The notes: a model not told the origin generated them from the letters alone. A stretch of DNA of 10,026 nucleotides from JBFHES01 sp041584015 (GCA_041584015.1 JBFHES010000178.1:1-10026); one strand, 5' to 3'. Positions 1-6,946 are shown, counted from the stretch's first letter. Program-made: numbers and translations.

Positions 1-257
1 ATGACCATGATCTCTGCAAAGAAAAAATACTGGGGATGAAAAATCCCTTTACGCGCCACTTCCATCATGCCGCTGGAGAAGGTTGCTCCAAACAATACAC
101 CTAAACTTGCTATGATCATTATTGCCCAGAACGGTGCAGCTTTCGATCCAATAGCCGAATTAAGGAAGTTAACTGCATCATTACTAACACCTACAATTAA
201 GTCGGAGATTGCCAGTACAAATAGCAGCACAACCATTACAGTAAAAATAGTTCCCAT
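1..257 (-). CDS. Inorganic phosphate transporter, Pit family (N-terminal part, runs off window)
   Basis: Inner-membrane carrier for inorganic phosphate, usually driven by a cation gradient. The 85 visible codons, read leftward from the ATG at 257-255, begin with a hydrophobic helix (about residues 4-23). The loop that follows carries the Pit-type motif SNDAVNFLNSAIGSK (residues 25-39), a variant of the family's G-x-N-D-x-A-N signature. A second helix (about 43-61) and the segment FSSGMMEVARKGIFHP (60-75) follow; from memory these are typical of the long Pit homologues of Bacteroidota. The rest of the gene lies outside the window. It is transcribed divergently from a histidine kinase/response regulator pair across a 197-bp gap, which fits phosphate control. 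Family assignment is strong; the exact substrate is inferred. Confidence 0.88.
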   Translation of the reverse strand, partial: MGTIFTVMVVLLFVLAISDLIVGVSNDAVNFLNSAIGSKAAPFWAIMIIASLGVLFGATFSSGMMEVARKGIFHPQYFFFAEIMV

Positions 258-284
258 AATTTGATTAATAATTATTTAACATCG

Positions 285-292
285 CGAAAATA
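285..292 (-). promoter_or_regulatory. Possible -7 element of the phosphate transporter gene
   Basis: On the minus strand this reads TATTTTCG, one mismatch from the Bacteroidota -7 consensus TAnnTTTG, about 28 bases ahead of the transporter start. No convincing -33 TTG was found, so this is only a candidate. Confidence 0.3.
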
Positions 293-321
293 GTATCTAT
301 CCTAAAGCCAAAACAAATAGC

Positions 322-383
322 AACATTAAGTTAATGTTAACACTTCGTTTCCCGTACATTAACAATTTAACAAGAACATTAAG
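322..383. promoter_or_regulatory. Candidate Pho-box-like repeat cluster
   Basis: The gap between the phosphate transporter and the two-component genes holds three copies of ACATTAA (starting at 323, 356 and 376; the first and third extend to AACATTAAG). TTAA-type half-sites start at 326, 331, 337, 359, 367 and 379. Starts 326, 337 and 359 differ by 11 and 22 bases, and the first two ACATTAA copies by 33, so several lie on one DNA face at the 11-bp spacing known for PhoB direct repeats. The motif is not the enterobacterial Pho box. A binding site for the neighbouring response regulator is inference, and the region is AT-rich, so chance contributes. Confidence 0.35.
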
Positions 384-420
384 AATATCAGTAACAATCA
401 GACAATGATCTCAAATTTAA

Positions 421-428
421 TAATTTTG
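421..428 (+). promoter_or_regulatory. Putative -7 promoter element of the histidine kinase operon
   Basis: TAATTTTG matches the Bacteroidota housekeeping -7 consensus TAnnTTTG exactly and lies 26 bases before the kinase start codon. There is no clear -33 TTG at the right distance, which would suit an activator-dependent promoter using the repeat cluster just upstream. Confidence 0.5.
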
Positions 429-454
429 TAAGACAAAAAAGGTAGATAATCAAA

Positions 455-1513
455 ATGAAATTGACTGCTGCAAGGCCGATGGCCGTATTTTTATCAATGC
501 TAATTGCATTACTAACCGGAACACTAACCATTATTTTTGCCTTCTCGAACACCACCAAGTTCTACGAGTTATGGATTGTATATGTGCTTTCGGTGTTTAT
601 TATTTTTTACATCATCCTGTATTACGCGCTCAATAATTTTATCATTCATCGCATCCGTCCCATTTATAAAACCATACACAACATTAATATTCCAGACAAA
701 AAAATTCGAGAGAAGCTAGAAGACAAGGATATTATATCGGTAGTAAATCAGGAAGTTCAAGAATGGGCTAGCTCAAAGGCGGCTGAAATTACGCAGCTAA
801 AGCAAATGGAGAAATACCGTAAAGAGTTTCTCGGAAATGTATCGCACGAATTAAAAACACCAATATTTAATATTCAAGGCTACATTTCTACCTTGCTGGA
901 CGGAGGTTTAGAGGATGAGCAAATAAACCGTAAATATTTAGAGCGCTCAGAAAAAAGTATCAACAGGCTCATAAGTGTTGTTGATGATTTGGAAGCTATC
1001 TCGTCGTTAGAATCAATGGAATTCAAGTTAGACTTTATTAACTTTGACTTGCGGAAGCTGTTTGATGAGGTTTTTGAGATGTACGAGGGACAGGCTAAAA
1101 GCAAGAACATAAAACTTCATTACAAATCAAATGCTGTTGAACCAGTTTGGGTATATGCCAATCGTGAGAAAATTTTTGAGGTGGTTTCCAACCTTATTAA
1201 TAACTCTTTAAAATATGGTAAAAAAGACGGCTATACTCATGTTGAGTTTTTAGATATGGATAAAAACCGGCTGATTGAAATAGAGGACAATGGCATTGGA
1301 ATAGCGGAGGAAGATATTCCACGAATATTCGAACGTTTTTACAGATCAGATAAAAGTCGTTCGCGTGAGATGGGCGGTACCGGCCTGGGATTGGCCATTG
1401 TAAAACACATTATTGAAGCGCACAAGCAAAACATAAACTGTAGGAGTACACTTGGTAAAGGCACTTCCTTTGCATTCACACTAAAAAAAGCAAAAATTAA
1501 AGAATCACAATAA
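455..1513 (+). CDS. Sensor histidine kinase, PhoR-like, with minimal sensor region
   Basis: Membrane-bound kinase that autophosphorylates a histidine and passes the phosphate to the adjacent response regulator. Two transmembrane helices (about residues 10-30 and 40-60) are joined by an outer loop of only about nine residues, so there is no periplasmic sensor domain. A charged linker (about 65-120) follows; no PAS domain is evident. The catalytic core is complete: H-box EFLGNVSHELKTP with phospho-acceptor His131, N-box NLINNSLKYG (246-255), G1 box DNGIGI (278-283), F-box around FERFYR (292-297) and G2 box GGTGLGLAIV (307-316). At 352 residues it is close to normal for PhoR-type kinases. The stop is followed one base later by the regulator's start, so the two are co-transcribed. 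The divergent phosphate transporter suggests a phosphate-responsive system; the signal itself is not visible. Confidence 0.9.
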   Translation: MKLTAARPMAVFLSMLIALLTGTLTIIFAFSNTTKFYELWIVYVLSVFIIFYIILYYALNNFIIHRIRPIYKTIHNINIPDKKIREKLEDKDIISVVNQEVQEWASSKAAEITQLKQMEKYRKEFLGNVSHELKTPIFNIQGYISTLLDGGLEDEQINRKYLERSEKSINRLISVVDDLEAISSLESMEFKLDFINFDLRKLFDEVFEMYEGQAKSKNIKLHYKSNAVEPVWVYANREKIFEVVSNLINNSLKYGKKDGYTHVEFLDMDKNRLIEIEDNGIGIAEEDIPRIFERFYRSDKSRSREMGGTGLGLAIVKHIIEAHKQNINCRSTLGKGTSFAFTLKKAKIKESQ

Positions 1514-1514
1514 G

Positions 1515-2213
1515 ATGGAACATATTGAATATAAAATTTTACTGGTTGACGACGAACCGGATATTCTTGAGTTTTTAAGTTACAACCTAAAAAAAGAAGG
1601 CTATAAAGTATATACTGCCGACAATGGTGCCAAGGCACTTGAGCTGGCAAAAAAGAAAAGCCCTCATCTTATTCTGCTTGATGTAATGATGCCAGAAATG
1701 GATGGCATCGAAACCTGCGAGGAGCTAAGAAAGATGCCAACGCTTGCAAATGTGGTAATTGCATTTTTAACAGCACGTGGCGAAGACTACAGCCAAATTG
1801 CCGGATTTGATGCCGGTGCCGATGACTACATTACCAAGCCCATCAAGCCCAAGGTGCTGGTAAGTCGCATAAAGGCATTGCTTAAACGTTTTACTATTTC
1901 GCAAGAAGCCAGTTCGGCCGCAAGCGAACAAATAATTTCTGTTGGCGAACTAACCATCGACAGGGAAAAGTATATGGTTTATAAAAAGAAGAAAGAAATA
2001 AACCTGCCTAAAAAAGAATTTGAATTGCTGCTATTATTATCCTCAAAGCCCGACAAAGTTTTTCTACGCGATGAGATTTATACTGCCATTTGGGGAGAAG
2101 ACATCATTGTGGGCGATCGTACCATTGATGTACACATTCGCAAGCTGCGCGAAAAGATCGGCGAAAAATCAATCAAAACAATTAAAGGTGTAGGCTATAA
2201 GTTTGTTGAGTAG
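1515..2213 (+). CDS. Response regulator, OmpR/PhoB family
   Basis: DNA-binding transcription factor, the partner of the histidine kinase directly upstream. The receiver domain (about residues 6-125) has all key residues: acidic pair Asp12/Asp13, phospho-acceptor Asp56 in LLDVMMPEMDG, Thr86 in FLTARGED and Lys108 in DYITKPIKP. A short linker leads to a C-terminal winged-helix domain (about 140-232) with the transactivation-loop region around WGED (193-196), recognition helix region DRTIDVHIRKLREKIG (201-216) and the wing IKGVGYKF. The length of 232 residues is standard for PhoB-type regulators. Its likely targets include the divergent phosphate transporter and its own operon, given the repeat cluster at 322-383; this is inferred from position. 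The name PhoB is plausible but not proven. Confidence 0.92.
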   Translation: MEHIEYKILLVDDEPDILEFLSYNLKKEGYKVYTADNGAKALELAKKKSPHLILLDVMMPEMDGIETCEELRKMPTLANVVIAFLTARGEDYSQIAGFDAGADDYITKPIKPKVLVSRIKALLKRFTISQEASSAASEQIISVGELTIDREKYMVYKKKKEINLPKKEFELLLLLSSKPDKVFLRDEIYTAIWGEDIIVGDRTIDVHIRKLREKIGEKSIKTIKGVGYKFVE

Positions 2214-2505
2214 AAATGATGAATGACAGAAGTCAGATGTTTGGTGTTTGCTGAAATAAATTGTAACATCGGTAAGCTAACGCCGAATTCGTTGCTTGAG
2301 GCTGACTATGCTAAAAGGAGCAGAATAATCAAATATAATTGATAAAGTAATTCGTTATAAACTGGCTAATTTATAACAACTTATTCGGGAAGCGGCATTA
2401 ACTCTGAAATCCAATGCGCATAATCCGTTCACCCAACATCCATTACTAACCTGACTAAACTTCCTGAAGTTGTATCTTGCATCTGACATCTGACCGGCCC
2501 AAAAA
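2214..2505. other. Non-coding stretch after the response regulator gene
   Basis: No credible gene is seen on either strand, and no U-tailed terminator follows the response regulator. Two inverted repeats stand out. GTTATAAA (2354-2361) and TTTATAAC (2370-2377) form a perfect 8-bp stem with an 8-base loop but no T-run. GTCAGATGT (2232-2240) is the exact reverse complement of ACATCTGAC (2486-2494), about 250 bases apart. The latter lies where ATCTGAC is repeated in tandem (2481-2487 and 2488-2494). Their roles are unknown; repeat scars or a weak terminator are possible. Confidence 0.5.
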
Positions 2506-2508
2506 TAC

Positions 2509-2542
2509 TTTTGTTTAACTCAACAATTTTACCGTACCTTTG
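2509..2542 (+). promoter_or_regulatory. Promoter of the B12 uptake operon
   Basis: The -7 element TACCTTTG (2535-2542) matches TAnnTTTG exactly. A -33 element TTTTG (2509-2513) lies 21 bases before it, the expected Bacteroidota spacing. The predicted start of transcription near 2547-2550 falls on the first bases of the riboswitch P1 helix, so promoter and aptamer positions support each other. A second TACTTTTG at 2506-2513 overlaps the -33 element but has no good -33 of its own. Confidence 0.75.
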
Positions 2543-2546
2543 CCAA

Positions 2547-2721
2547 CAATTAGTGGTTCCGAATTTTCGGAATAATAGGGAATCGGGTGAAAATCCTGAA
2601 CAGTTCCCGCTGCTGTAAGCTCTTAATAACTTATTGATGATCTTCATGCCACTGTTCGTCTCTTGATGAATGGGAAGGCCAGTCAATAAGGAGAGTAAGT
2701 CAGAAGACCTGCCATTAGTTG
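2547..2721 (+). promoter_or_regulatory. Cobalamin (adenosylcobalamin-type) riboswitch
   Basis: This RNA leader binds cobalamin and normally shuts off downstream B12-uptake genes when the vitamin is plentiful. A contiguous 10-bp P1 helix pairs 2547-2556 with 2712-2721 (two G-U pairs). P3 pairs GGGAA (2578-2582) with TTCCC (2604-2608) and encloses a P4 stem (2583-2587 with 2595-2599). The conserved CCCGCTGCTGTAA segment (2606-2618), a variable AT-rich hairpin (about 2617-2645), GCCACTG (2648-2654), GGGAAGG (2672-2678) and the B12 box AGTCAGAAGACCTGCC (2698-2713) follow in the family order. The box differs from the common AGYCMGGAGACCTGCC at one place (A for the first G of GGAG). It heads an operon encoding a BtuB-like receptor and a BtuG-like lipoprotein, which fits its job. 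Confidence 0.95.
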
Positions 2722-2728
2722 CATTTAC

Positions 2729-2762
2729 AAGCTTTCGGAGAAAGAGCTTCAGTGGACTTACT
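2729..2762 (+). promoter_or_regulatory. Putative expression platform of the cobalamin riboswitch
   Basis: A local hairpin pairs AAGC-TTTC (2729-2736) with GAAA and GCTT (2740-2743, 2746-2749) around a GGA loop, with a two-base bulge. The same strand continues into three blocks, each an exact reverse complement of an aptamer segment: AAGAGCTT (2742-2749) to 2617-2624, CAGTGG (2750-2755) to CCACTG at 2649-2654, and GACTTACT (2755-2762) to AGTAAGTC at 2694-2701, which overlaps the start of the B12 box. That is what competing switch helices would look like. No T-run follows, so control may be at translation or RNA stability. The remaining leader to the start codon (2763-2825) is AT-rich and unstructured. 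Pairing is seen; the mechanism is inferred. Confidence 0.5.
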
Positions 2763-2825
2763 TTATACTTCCCAGCTTTTATCCGAACTATTTTAAATTA
2801 TTGATTTATTAAAAAATTAAATTAA

Positions 2826-3977
2826 ATGGTTCGTAAAATTTTACTTCTTTTCGTGGTTCTAAATTTCTTAGGACAAAACTATCTGGCAGCACAATTCAGT
2901 AGCAATGAAATTACCTATTGGTTTGGCTCAGGGTCTAATAATGTAGTAGTGCTTATCGATTTTAACGACGGCACAACAAATGAGTGTTGGGCGTGGGGTT
3001 ATCGCTTCGACGGTACTAAAACAGCTGCCGACATGATGACAGAACTTGCTGGCTCCGACCCACAATTAACAGTTAACTTAGCTGGCGGTTTTTTAAACGA
3101 CATTAACTATGGCAGCCAAAGCGGTATTGCAGGTACACCATATTACTGGAACACAGTAAGCGGAACAAATCTGTCTGATTGGATTCCCAACATGGGCTTA
3201 ACCACAACCCTGGCCGATGGCGATTGGTTTGGTTGCACCTATACGGATGTTGACTCATTATGGAACCCTATTCATTACCCGGAGAATCCAATGCCCGCAC
3301 AACAAACTTTCACTGCTGCCAATGTAGATTATTGGATTGGAACCGGTGCCAATGAAACGGTTTTTGTTGTTGACTTTAACGATGGAACAACAACCGAATG
3401 CTGGGCCTGGGGTTACCGATACGATGGAACCACAACTGCTCTTGACATGATGATGGACATTGCTGACGATGATGCATATTTGCAACTAAACCTTGGCGGT
3501 GGATTTCTTAACGATATCATCTATAACACACAGAGTGGCATTGCCGGCACTCCTTTATACTGGAATACGGTAAGCGGAACAAACCTTTCCGACTGGACCC
3601 CAAACATGGGCTTAACAACCACTTTGGCTGATGGCGATTGGTTTGGTTGCACCTACACGGATGTTGACTCACTTTGGAGTCCACTCCTTCTACCGGAAAA
3701 CCCAAGCCCTGCGCAACCATCAAATACAATTCAGGAGAATGGTACAATGGCATTGAGCGTCTATCCAAACCCGGCAAACGATTTCGTATGGATTTCTGCT
3801 GACAATGAAGCAATAAAACGCATCGAACTTAGCGACCTGTCTGGAAGGATTATTAGCTCAACTGCACGCACAAACAATGAAACTAAAATTAGCCTTAGTA
3901 ATTTATCCGCCGGATACTATAACATACGAGTAATAGCGAACAACACCAGCTACCTTCAGCAAATTATTAAGCAATAA
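2826..3977 (+). CDS. Secreted two-repeat protein with T9SS sorting domain, first gene of B12 operon
   Basis: Function unknown; probably a surface or secreted protein acting in cobamide acquisition, judged by the riboswitch directly upstream. Residues 1-22 form a signal peptide (KILLLFVVLNFLGQNYLAA, cut before Gln23). Two tandem domains follow at about residues 31-159 and 169-297, repeating with an exact 138-residue period. Each has Y-W-x-G-x-G-x-N, then V/I-D-F-N-D-G-T-T, E-C-W-A-W-G-Y-R-[FY]-D-G and a near-identical second half ending GCTYTDVDSLW. Each holds two cysteines 83 residues apart (54/137 and 192/275), possible disulfides. Residues 308-383 are a T9SS type A sorting domain (SVYPNPAND, then LSDLSGR and LSAGYYNIRV). 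I recall similar W-G-Y-R-x-D-G domains in secreted bacterial proteins, but no function. The next gene starts 8 bases downstream. Confidence 0.85.
   Translation: MVRKILLLFVVLNFLGQNYLAAQFSSNEITYWFGSGSNNVVVLIDFNDGTTNECWAWGYRFDGTKTAADMMTELAGSDPQLTVNLAGGFLNDINYGSQSGIAGTPYYWNTVSGTNLSDWIPNMGLTTTLADGDWFGCTYTDVDSLWNPIHYPENPMPAQQTFTAANVDYWIGTGANETVFVVDFNDGTTTECWAWGYRYDGTTTALDMMMDIADDDAYLQLNLGGGFLNDIIYNTQSGIAGTPLYWNTVSGTNLSDWTPNMGLTTTLADGDWFGCTYTDVDSLWSPLLLPENPSPAQPSNTIQENGTMALSVYPNPANDFVWISADNEAIKRIELSDLSGRIISSTARTNNETKISLSNLSAGYYNIRVIANNTSYLQQIIKQ
2916..3716 (+). repeat. Tandem intragenic duplication, period 414 bp
   Basis: Unit 1 (2916-3302) and unit 2 (3330-3716) code for 129 aligned residues with no gaps and about 75% identity by hand count. 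Divergence is uneven: residues 98-146 against 236-284 differ at only 2 of 49 positions, while most differences lie in the first half. A 26-base stretch (3216-3241 and 3630-3655) is identical at DNA level, suggesting recent duplication, local gene conversion or strong constraint. Confidence 0.9.
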
Positions 3978-3985
3978 TTGCGCTC

Positions 3986-4969
3986 ATGAAACAAGTAGCA
4001 CTTTTAATTACAGTTGTAAGCACGAGCATATTTGCCGCATTTGGTCAGTATGCTCCTGCTGCGGGTCAGCCTGGCTCAACAGCCATACACGCCGACAGCT
4101 CTGTTTTTCAAGCCTGGGCAACTACATGCACCGTTGATCGTGGACCTATGGATATTACCACTCCGGAAAACGGCACCACAGATTATGGTATCGACATTGA
4201 TGGCAACGGAGCACCCGACAATCTGGTAATTAGCTTGGGTGATGGAGGAACTGCAATCCTTGAATTTATGAATCCCATAAAAAATGGCTCGGGTCCTGAC
4301 TTTGCCGTTTTCGAAAATTCCATGTGGTACAACTTCCTTGAGTTATGCTTTGTAGAAGTGAGTTCCAACGGTACCGACTATTATCGTTTTCCGGCAGTTT
4401 CGCTTACGCAAACAGATACACAAGTAGCTACATTTGGCTATCTGGAAGCAAGCCATCTGTATAACTTTGGTGGTAAATACGAAATGATGTATGGCACTCC
4501 ATTCGACCTAAACGAGATGACCAACATTACCGGATTAGATGTAGATCATATCACACACGTTAAATTAATTGATGTGGTAGGCTCTGTTGATGCAAACTAT
4601 GCTTCCTACGATTCGCAAGGCAATGCTGTTAACGATCCCTGGCCAACCGCATTTGGCTCCAGTGGTTTCGACCTGGATGCAGTTGGTGTAATTCATGAGG
4701 CAGGTGTTGGCATTGAGGAAAGCAATAAGCTACATGCTAATATCTACCCGCAACCAGCAAAGCATACAATGTGGATTGAGCTTGAATATGAACCTTCACG
4801 CTTTGCCAACTATCAGTTACTTACGAGCAAAGGAACAGTTCTTCAAAGCGGGAAGCTGAACTCAAGCAAAACGCATATCAATACAGCAGCGTTAAAAAGT
4901 GGTTTGTATTTGCTTAAAATCATCACCAATCACTCTGTTATTACGCAGCAAATTGTAATTGCCAACTAG
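3986..4969 (+). CDS. Secreted surface protein with T9SS sorting domain, second gene of B12 operon
   Basis: Function unknown; presumed cell-surface partner in B12 uptake because it sits between the riboswitch-led first gene and the BtuB-like receptor. A signal peptide covers residues 1-20 (cut before Gln21). The mature N-terminus, YAPAAGQPGSTAI then WATTCTVDRG, leads into a domain of about 220 residues. Its landmarks are DIDGNGAPDN (71-80), LGDGGTAILEF (84-94), NGSGPDFAVFENS (100-112), ELCFVEVSSNG (119-129) and a closing SSGFDLDAVGVI (225-236). The calcium-site-like D-x-D-x-N-G suggests metal binding, unproven. Residues 249-327 form a T9SS type A sorting domain (ANIYPQPAKHTMWIE to GLYLLKI). 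I recall the G-x-D-F-A-V-F-E-N domain from secreted proteins in several phyla, without an assigned activity. The stop overlaps the next gene's GTG start by one base. Confidence 0.85.
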   Translation: MKQVALLITVVSTSIFAAFGQYAPAAGQPGSTAIHADSSVFQAWATTCTVDRGPMDITTPENGTTDYGIDIDGNGAPDNLVISLGDGGTAILEFMNPIKNGSGPDFAVFENSMWYNFLELCFVEVSSNGTDYYRFPAVSLTQTDTQVATFGYLEASHLYNFGGKYEMMYGTPFDLNEMTNITGLDVDHITHVKLIDVVGSVDANYASYDSQGNAVNDPWPTAFGSSGFDLDAVGVIHEAGVGIEESNKLHANIYPQPAKHTMWIELEYEPSRFANYQLLTSKGTVLQSGKLNSSKTHINTAALKSGLYLLKIITNHSVITQQIVIAN

Positions 4970-6936
4970 TGAAAACCAGCAGGAACATAGCGCAACTTTA
5001 TCTACTTACAGTAATGCTGTTGGCTATTCCTTTTGCATCTAATGCTCAAATGATTCACGATACCATATTGGTTTCTGAGATTTCCATTCTAACGGACAGA
5101 ACCCTTGGTGCCACAGCAATGAAAACGATTGAGATAGATTCCGCAACTTTTGCGAATTACAAAAATGACGACTTAACCGAGTTGCTGACCAAAAGTTCTA
5201 ATCTGATTATTAAGAGTTACGGAATGGGTAATTTATCCACCGTATCCTTCCGCGGTACCGGAGCCTCGCATACGCAGGTAAAATGGAACGGGATGAACAT
5301 CAACTCTCCACTTACCGGTCAGGTTGATTTTTCCGTAATCCCGGTAGCCTTTATCGATGAGGTTAGTATTAAACCCGGGAACAGCTCATTAACAGATCAG
5401 TCGGGTGGATTAGGCGGTGGTATTGTAATAAACAATCGCGTAAACTGGGACACCACAGCTACGATAAGCGTCTCGAAAGAACTCAGCAGTTTTAGTGGCA
5501 ACAGCACTTATTTGCAATTTAAGCAGGGAACAAAAAAAGTTCAATACAAAACCAGATTGGGCTATGAATCTGCAAAAAACGATTTCCCATTTATTAGCGC
5601 AACGCTGCCTCGCCAGGAAACCAGACAGCAAAACGGGTCGACCAATTTGGCGGGCCTGGTGCAAGAGGTTTACTTTAAACCAAATGCAAAAAACCACCTT
5701 TCTATTTTGGGCTGGTACTCGATGGCCGACCGTAATTTGTCGCCACTCATGTCTTATGAGGGATCGGGTCATCGTGAGAATTCAAATGACAAAATGCTGA
5801 ATGCCTGTTTTAAATGGGATCACTATAACAAGCAGCATAAATGGCATTTTCAAACAGGCGTGATGAACCGGAACAACCAATATTATTTATACAGGATTTT
5901 ATCGGGTGGCACCATTTTTAATAATTATGATGCCGAGAACAATTCCACGTCGGTAAACAACCAGCTTAAATATACCTGGCAGTCTGGCAACGGCACCAAG
6001 GTTTCATCAAGCCTTGACATGAATTATCATACAGCCGAAATATCCGACAACAAGAATCAGACTTCCCTTTCAATTAGCAGAAAGGAATTACTGTTTAGTG
6101 CAATAGCCAATCAAGCTATTGGAGAACAATTAGCTGTATTTACACTTATCCGGAGCGAGCTGGTGGACGATCAGTTAACACCATTTATTCCATCTGCCGG
6201 TATCGAATACCATCCTGCCTTTTTTAGCAGCATTACCGTTCAGCTGAATACAGCACGCAATTACCACCACCCAACATTGTTCGATTTGCATTATCAACCA
6301 GGTGGTAATCCTGACTTAAAGCCTGAAACAGGTTTTACCTCAGAATGCAACATTATTTATGAATCAGGCACCAATAACAAAAGTGTTCATCTTGTTGCCG
6401 GTGTTTATAATTCGGTAATCGACAATTGGATTTTATGGACAGATACAGATTACGGCTACTGGACTCCGGTGAATATTCAGAAAGTTGTGGCAAAAGGATT
6501 TGAATCCAGCGTAGATTTTCATACAAAGCTGAGAAGCGTAAAAGCGGATTTTAACTTTACCTACAACTACAGCAGCACCACCTCAGAAGGAAGCAGCGAT
6601 GAGTTCATTAAAGTAAAAGGGCAACAATTGATCTATATTCCAAAGCACTCTTTGCGAGTTTCTGCTAATTTAAAAAACAAGAGCTGGATGTTGTATATTG
6701 CAAACCAATATACCGGCGAACGCCCGGTAATGCTGAGCGTTGAAGGAGACTATAAAACTCCATTATCAGCTTATTCAATTCTTGATGCACATATCGGCCA
6801 TTTTTTTACCGCAGGAAAACTTAACATGCGTGCTTCGTTTAAGGTGCATAATCTTTTAGATGTTGCTTATCAGACCATATATATGCGTGCCATGCCCGGC
6901 AGGTATTACTCGGTGCTAATGAGTGTTGAAATTTAA
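4969..6936 (+). CDS. btuB: TonB-dependent outer-membrane receptor, BtuB-like (cobalamin)
   Basis: Outer-membrane beta-barrel that imports cobalamin using TonB energy. The start is the GTG at 4969, sharing its G with the previous TAG stop. This start gives a clean signal peptide (residues 1-26, MLLAIPFASNA before Gln27), and the overlap implies translational coupling. A short N-terminal segment with a possible TonB box (around DTILVSEIS, 31-39) precedes the plug domain (about 45-160), with LTELLTKSSNLIIKSYG, STVSFRGTGASHTQVKWNG and the GGLGGGIVINN end. The remaining roughly 490 residues are a typical barrel with alternating aromatic strands. No carboxypeptidase-like N-terminal domain is present, so it is not a SusC type. 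At 655 residues it is near the usual BtuB size. B12 specificity rests on the riboswitch and the BtuG-like gene downstream. Confidence 0.88.
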   Translation: MKTSRNIAQLYLLTVMLLAIPFASNAQMIHDTILVSEISILTDRTLGATAMKTIEIDSATFANYKNDDLTELLTKSSNLIIKSYGMGNLSTVSFRGTGASHTQVKWNGMNINSPLTGQVDFSVIPVAFIDEVSIKPGNSSLTDQSGGLGGGIVINNRVNWDTTATISVSKELSSFSGNSTYLQFKQGTKKVQYKTRLGYESAKNDFPFISATLPRQETRQQNGSTNLAGLVQEVYFKPNAKNHLSILGWYSMADRNLSPLMSYEGSGHRENSNDKMLNACFKWDHYNKQHKWHFQTGVMNRNNQYYLYRILSGGTIFNNYDAENNSTSVNNQLKYTWQSGNGTKVSSSLDMNYHTAEISDNKNQTSLSISRKELLFSAIANQAIGEQLAVFTLIRSELVDDQLTPFIPSAGIEYHPAFFSSITVQLNTARNYHHPTLFDLHYQPGGNPDLKPETGFTSECNIIYESGTNNKSVHLVAGVYNSVIDNWILWTDTDYGYWTPVNIQKVVAKGFESSVDFHTKLRSVKADFNFTYNYSSTTSEGSSDEFIKVKGQQLIYIPKHSLRVSANLKNKSWMLYIANQYTGERPVMLSVEGDYKTPLSAYSILDAHIGHFFTAGKLNMRASFKVHNLLDVAYQTIYMRAMPGRYYSVLMSVEI

Positions 6937-6946
6937 AACCACAACC

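Noticed and set aside
67..264. A 65-residue plus-strand open frame
   Set aside because: It is the shadow of the minus-strand phosphate transporter, whose translation shows recognisable Pit-family motifs.
5410..5800. Open frames of 120 (minus) and 101 (plus) residues inside the receptor gene
   Set aside because: Both lie within the clearly coding BtuB-like frame and show no features of their own.
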